In this document: piece by piece, positions 62,005-64,000 of the stretch
Position numbering within the stretch: the stretch's first letter is position 1
Layout of the letters: each line of letters begins with the position of its first letter
NCBI RefSeq assembly: GCF_002803065.1
Contig: NZ_NNBL01000009.1
Span: 1 to 64,000, forward strand
Length of the DNA stretch: 64,000 bases
Reading direction: 5' to 3'
Origin: Streptomyces sp. CB01635
GTDB lineage: Bacteria > Actinomycetota > Actinomycetes > Streptomycetales > Streptomycetaceae
The notes under the pieces: model-generated
What the model was told of the DNA's origin: nothing
Databases searched by the model: none
The model's input: only the letters and a program-made list of their open reading frames with translations
Made by a program: the position numbers and the translations under genes

Positions 62005-62271
62005 ATGCGCAGGAGGAGCGCCGCGAAAATCACCGGAGTGGAAGCCATTCCCTTCGAGATCCCCTATCGGAATCCACTGAAGCGGCACTTGCGCCTCCTC
62101 GTCGACGAGTACGCCGGCCACCACAATGAGCATCGGTCTCACCGATCACTCGGACAGCGATGTCCCGATGGTGCCCGAGCGCCGGAACCGCTCACCGCCG
62201 ATGGTCCGTCGCATGTCATCCGGCACGACCGCCTTGGCGGCCTCATCCATAAATACGCGCAGGACGAGTGA
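62005..62271 (+). pseudogene. Chimeric remnant: enolase-superfamily N-terminus joined to a transposase tail
   Basis: An 88-codon frame. Its first part, AKITGVEAIPFEIPYRNPLK, is the N-terminus of a mandelate racemase/muconate lactonizing-type enzyme, preceded by an AGGAGG ribosome site that now lies within the frame. The rest, LRLLVDEYAGHHNEHRSHRS then GGLIHKYAQDE, is the C-terminus of an integrase-core transposase, where RRDRLGG(I/L)xHEY is typical. The junction is at about 62078. The N-terminal part of a transposase of the same family lies at 664-1074. The product is unlikely to be functional. Confidence 0.7.
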
Positions 62272-62390
62272 ATTGGTGGGGCACTCAAGGCTTCAAGATC
62301 ATCCCATTGTCCCTTTGACGCGGCACACCTCGGTCACACCCCTACCTGGGCGCCCCACAGCGGGACAGAAAACAGTGCTAGAAAGTGAAT

Positions 62391-64000
62391 ATGAAGGGAT
62401 TTTCCAGCCCAAAACGGCATGAGTCGCACCGTCTCTTCACCGGCCCCGCGTCTGGACATGGTGAGTCCGCGGGCTCGGGGCTGCGCTCACTGCTGAATCT
62501 GCGCAGCGTCGCCGGGCAGGTGTTCGTTATGCAGGTCGTGATCGTGGTGCTGCTGGTTGCGGCCGCGGTGACGGCCCTGGTGCTCCAGGCGGGGCGTGCC
62601 AGTACGCGCGAGGCCGAGCGCCAGTCGCTGACCGCAGCAGAGGCGTTCGCGAACGCCCCGGGCACGGTCCAGGCCTTGAACAGCAAGGATCCGACGGCCG
62701 TGCTGCAGCCGCGTGCCGAAGCGGCCCGGAAGCGGGCTGGGGTGACCTTCATTGTTGTCCTGGACACCAACGGAATTCGCTATACGCACCCCGACCCGAA
62801 GCGGATCGGGAAGAAGTTCATTGGCACCATCAAACCGTCGCTGGAAGGCCGCACCACCATCGAGCGGGCCCGCGGGCTGCCCCTGGCCGAGGGCAGCGGG
62901 CCGGTCATCCAGGCGGTGGTGCCGGTGACCGATGACCGCGGCTCGGTCGTCGGCCTGGTTTCCGCCGGGATCAAGGTCCGAAAGGTGACCGCCCTTTCGG
63001 CACGGCAAATGCCGATCATTTTCGGTGCCGGGGCGGCCGCGCTCGCCTTGTCCACTCTCGGGACGGCATTGGTCGCCAGGAGGTTGCGTGGGCAGACGCA
63101 TGGTCTGGGCCCGGCGGAGATGACGCGGATGTACGAGCACCATGACGCGGTGCTGCACGCGGCCCGGGAAGGGGTACTGATCATCGGTGCCGACGGGCGG
63201 CTGATGCTGGCCAACGACGAGGCGCGGCGGCTGCTGGAGCTACCGGCGGATGCGGAACAGCGGCAGGTGGCAGAGCTGAAGTTGGATGCCGATACGGCGC
63301 GGCTGCTGACGTCGGGCGAGGCGACCACAGATGAGGTGCATCGCGCGGGGGACCGATTGCTGGCGGTCAACATGCGACCCACTGCCCCTTTCGGCGGTCA
63401 AGCAGGCTGGGTGGTGACGTTGCGGGACACCACGGAGCTAGCCGTGGTCACCGGACGGGCGGAGGTGGCGCGGGAGCGGTTGACCCTCTTGTACGACGCG
63501 GGAGTACGGATCGGTACCACGCTGGACGTGGTACGCACCGCGCAGGAGCTGGCGGATGTGGCGACCCCGCGGTTTGCCGACATCGTCACCGTCGATCTGC
63601 TGGAGTCGGTGGAGCGGGGCGAGGAGCCGACCAGGACGGCGGATGTGCGCCGTACCGTAATCAGCGAGGGGTATCAGGAACGGGAGGGGATCTACCCGGT
63701 CGGACAGCTGATCACCTACTCGCCGACGGCTCCGCAGGCGCGGGCCCTGGAGACAGGGCGGGCGGTGCTGGAGGACGACCTGCGACAGGCCTGGGGGTGG
63801 CGGGAGCAGGACCCCGACGGGGCCAGTAGGGCCCTGGCGCGCGGGGTGCATTCGCTGGTGACGGCGCCGCTCCAGGCGCGTGGTGTGGTGCTGGGGACGA
63901 CGAACTTCTGGCGCACAGGGGATTCGCCCCCGTTCAAGGAAGAAGACCTCTCCTTCGCTGAGGAGCTGGCGGCGAGGGCGGCGGTGGCCATCGACAACGC
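62391..64000 (+). CDS. SpoIIE-family sensor phosphatase, N-terminal part (runs off the window)
   Basis: At least 536 codons, open to the window edge. A membrane segment at about residues 45-70 (VVIVVLLVAAAVTALVLQAG) is followed by a CitA/DcuS-type extracellular sensor (LDTNGIRYTHPDPKRIGKKF, near residues 120-140). A second membrane segment lies near residue 210. Then comes a PAS domain (EGVLIIGADGRLMLANDEAR) and a GAF domain that ends with ARAAVAIDN at the edge. In Streptomyces this plan normally continues with a PP2C phosphatase and an HATPase domain. The sensor is of the type that binds di- or tricarboxylates, but the ligand is unknown. ATG 62391 has a weak ribosome site. Confidence 0.82.
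   Translation, partial: MKGFSSPKRHESHRLFTGPASGHGESAGSGLRSLLNLRSVAGQVFVMQVVIVVLLVAAAVTALVLQAGRASTREAERQSLTAAEAFANAPGTVQALNSKDPTAVLQPRAEAARKRAGVTFIVVLDTNGIRYTHPDPKRIGKKFIGTIKPSLEGRTTIERARGLPLAEGSGPVIQAVVPVTDDRGSVVGLVSAGIKVRKVTALSARQMPIIFGAGAAALALSTLGTALVARRLRGQTHGLGPAEMTRMYEHHDAVLHAAREGVLIIGADGRLMLANDEARRLLELPADAEQRQVAELKLDADTARLLTSGEATTDEVHRAGDRLLAVNMRPTAPFGGQAGWVVTLRDTTELAVVTGRAEVARERLTLLYDAGVRIGTTLDVVRTAQELADVATPRFADIVTVDLLESVERGEEPTRTADVRRTVISEGYQEREGIYPVGQLITYSPTAPQARALETGRAVLEDDLRQAWGWREQDPDGASRALARGVHSLVTAPLQARGVVLGTTNFWRTGDSPPFKEEDLSFAEELAARAAVAIDN

Overview
The window is GC-rich, densely coded DNA. GTG starts are common, many genes overlap by 4 bp, and there are two SpoIIE/RsbU-type phosphatases with sensor domains. 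This points to an actinomycete, most likely a Streptomyces; the genus is an inference. The region looks like an accessory catabolic zone: two large degradation modules are separated by truncated genes and dead insertion sequences. No rRNA, tRNA, CRISPR array or antibiotic gene cluster was recognised.

Left edge (1-6.1 kb): remnants of two transposases come first, then a four-gene operon (GntR/HutC regulator, ADP-ribosylglycohydrolase, NCS1 permease, PfkB sugar kinase). The operon ends in a strong hairpin. Relics of a RbsD/FucU mutarotase and a glycoside hydrolase follow.

Nicotinate module (6.1-17.4 kb): eleven tightly packed minus-strand genes encode what reads as the whole aerobic maleamate route. 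A three-subunit molybdenum hydroxylase with a CoxG-like helper, NicC, NicX, NicD, NicF and NicE would take nicotinate to fumarate via 6-hydroxynicotinate, 2,5-dihydroxypyridine, N-formylmaleamate, maleamate and maleate. An AAHS-type MFS carrier and a MarR regulator complete the set.

Scar region (17.4-23.5 kb): it holds a broken flavin monooxygenase, the C-terminal half of a beta-mannosidase, an intact PAS-GAF-PP2C-ATPase phosphatase, a decayed IS5-type element, and fragments of a methyltransferase and a PAS protein.

Acyl-CoA module (23.5-61.6 kb): a TetR regulator faces an ACAD11-like acyl-CoA dehydrogenase, an APH-fold kinase and an SDR. Five further transcription units follow, with LivK/LivH/LivMGF transport, an acyl-CoA ligase, four acyl-CoA dehydrogenases in total, two enoyl-CoA hydratases, a thiolase, an Ltp/DUF35 pair, several SDR, GMC, ALDH and old-yellow-enzyme oxidoreductases, IcmF and a 3-hydroxyacyl-CoA dehydrogenase. 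Six promoter regions carry versions of one 13-bp palindrome, TGAACTSARTTCA, including one in front of the second TetR gene. I read this as a single TetR regulon for a branched or hydroxylated acid, terpenoid-like compound or alcohol. Two ACAD11-like dehydrogenase plus kinase pairs suggest that 4-hydroxyacyl-CoA intermediates are handled through phosphorylation.

Right edge (61.6-64 kb): an apparently non-coding stretch, a small chimeric ORF that joins an enolase-superfamily N-terminus to the C-terminus of a transposase related to the one at the left edge, and the start of a second SpoIIE-family sensor phosphatase that runs off the window.
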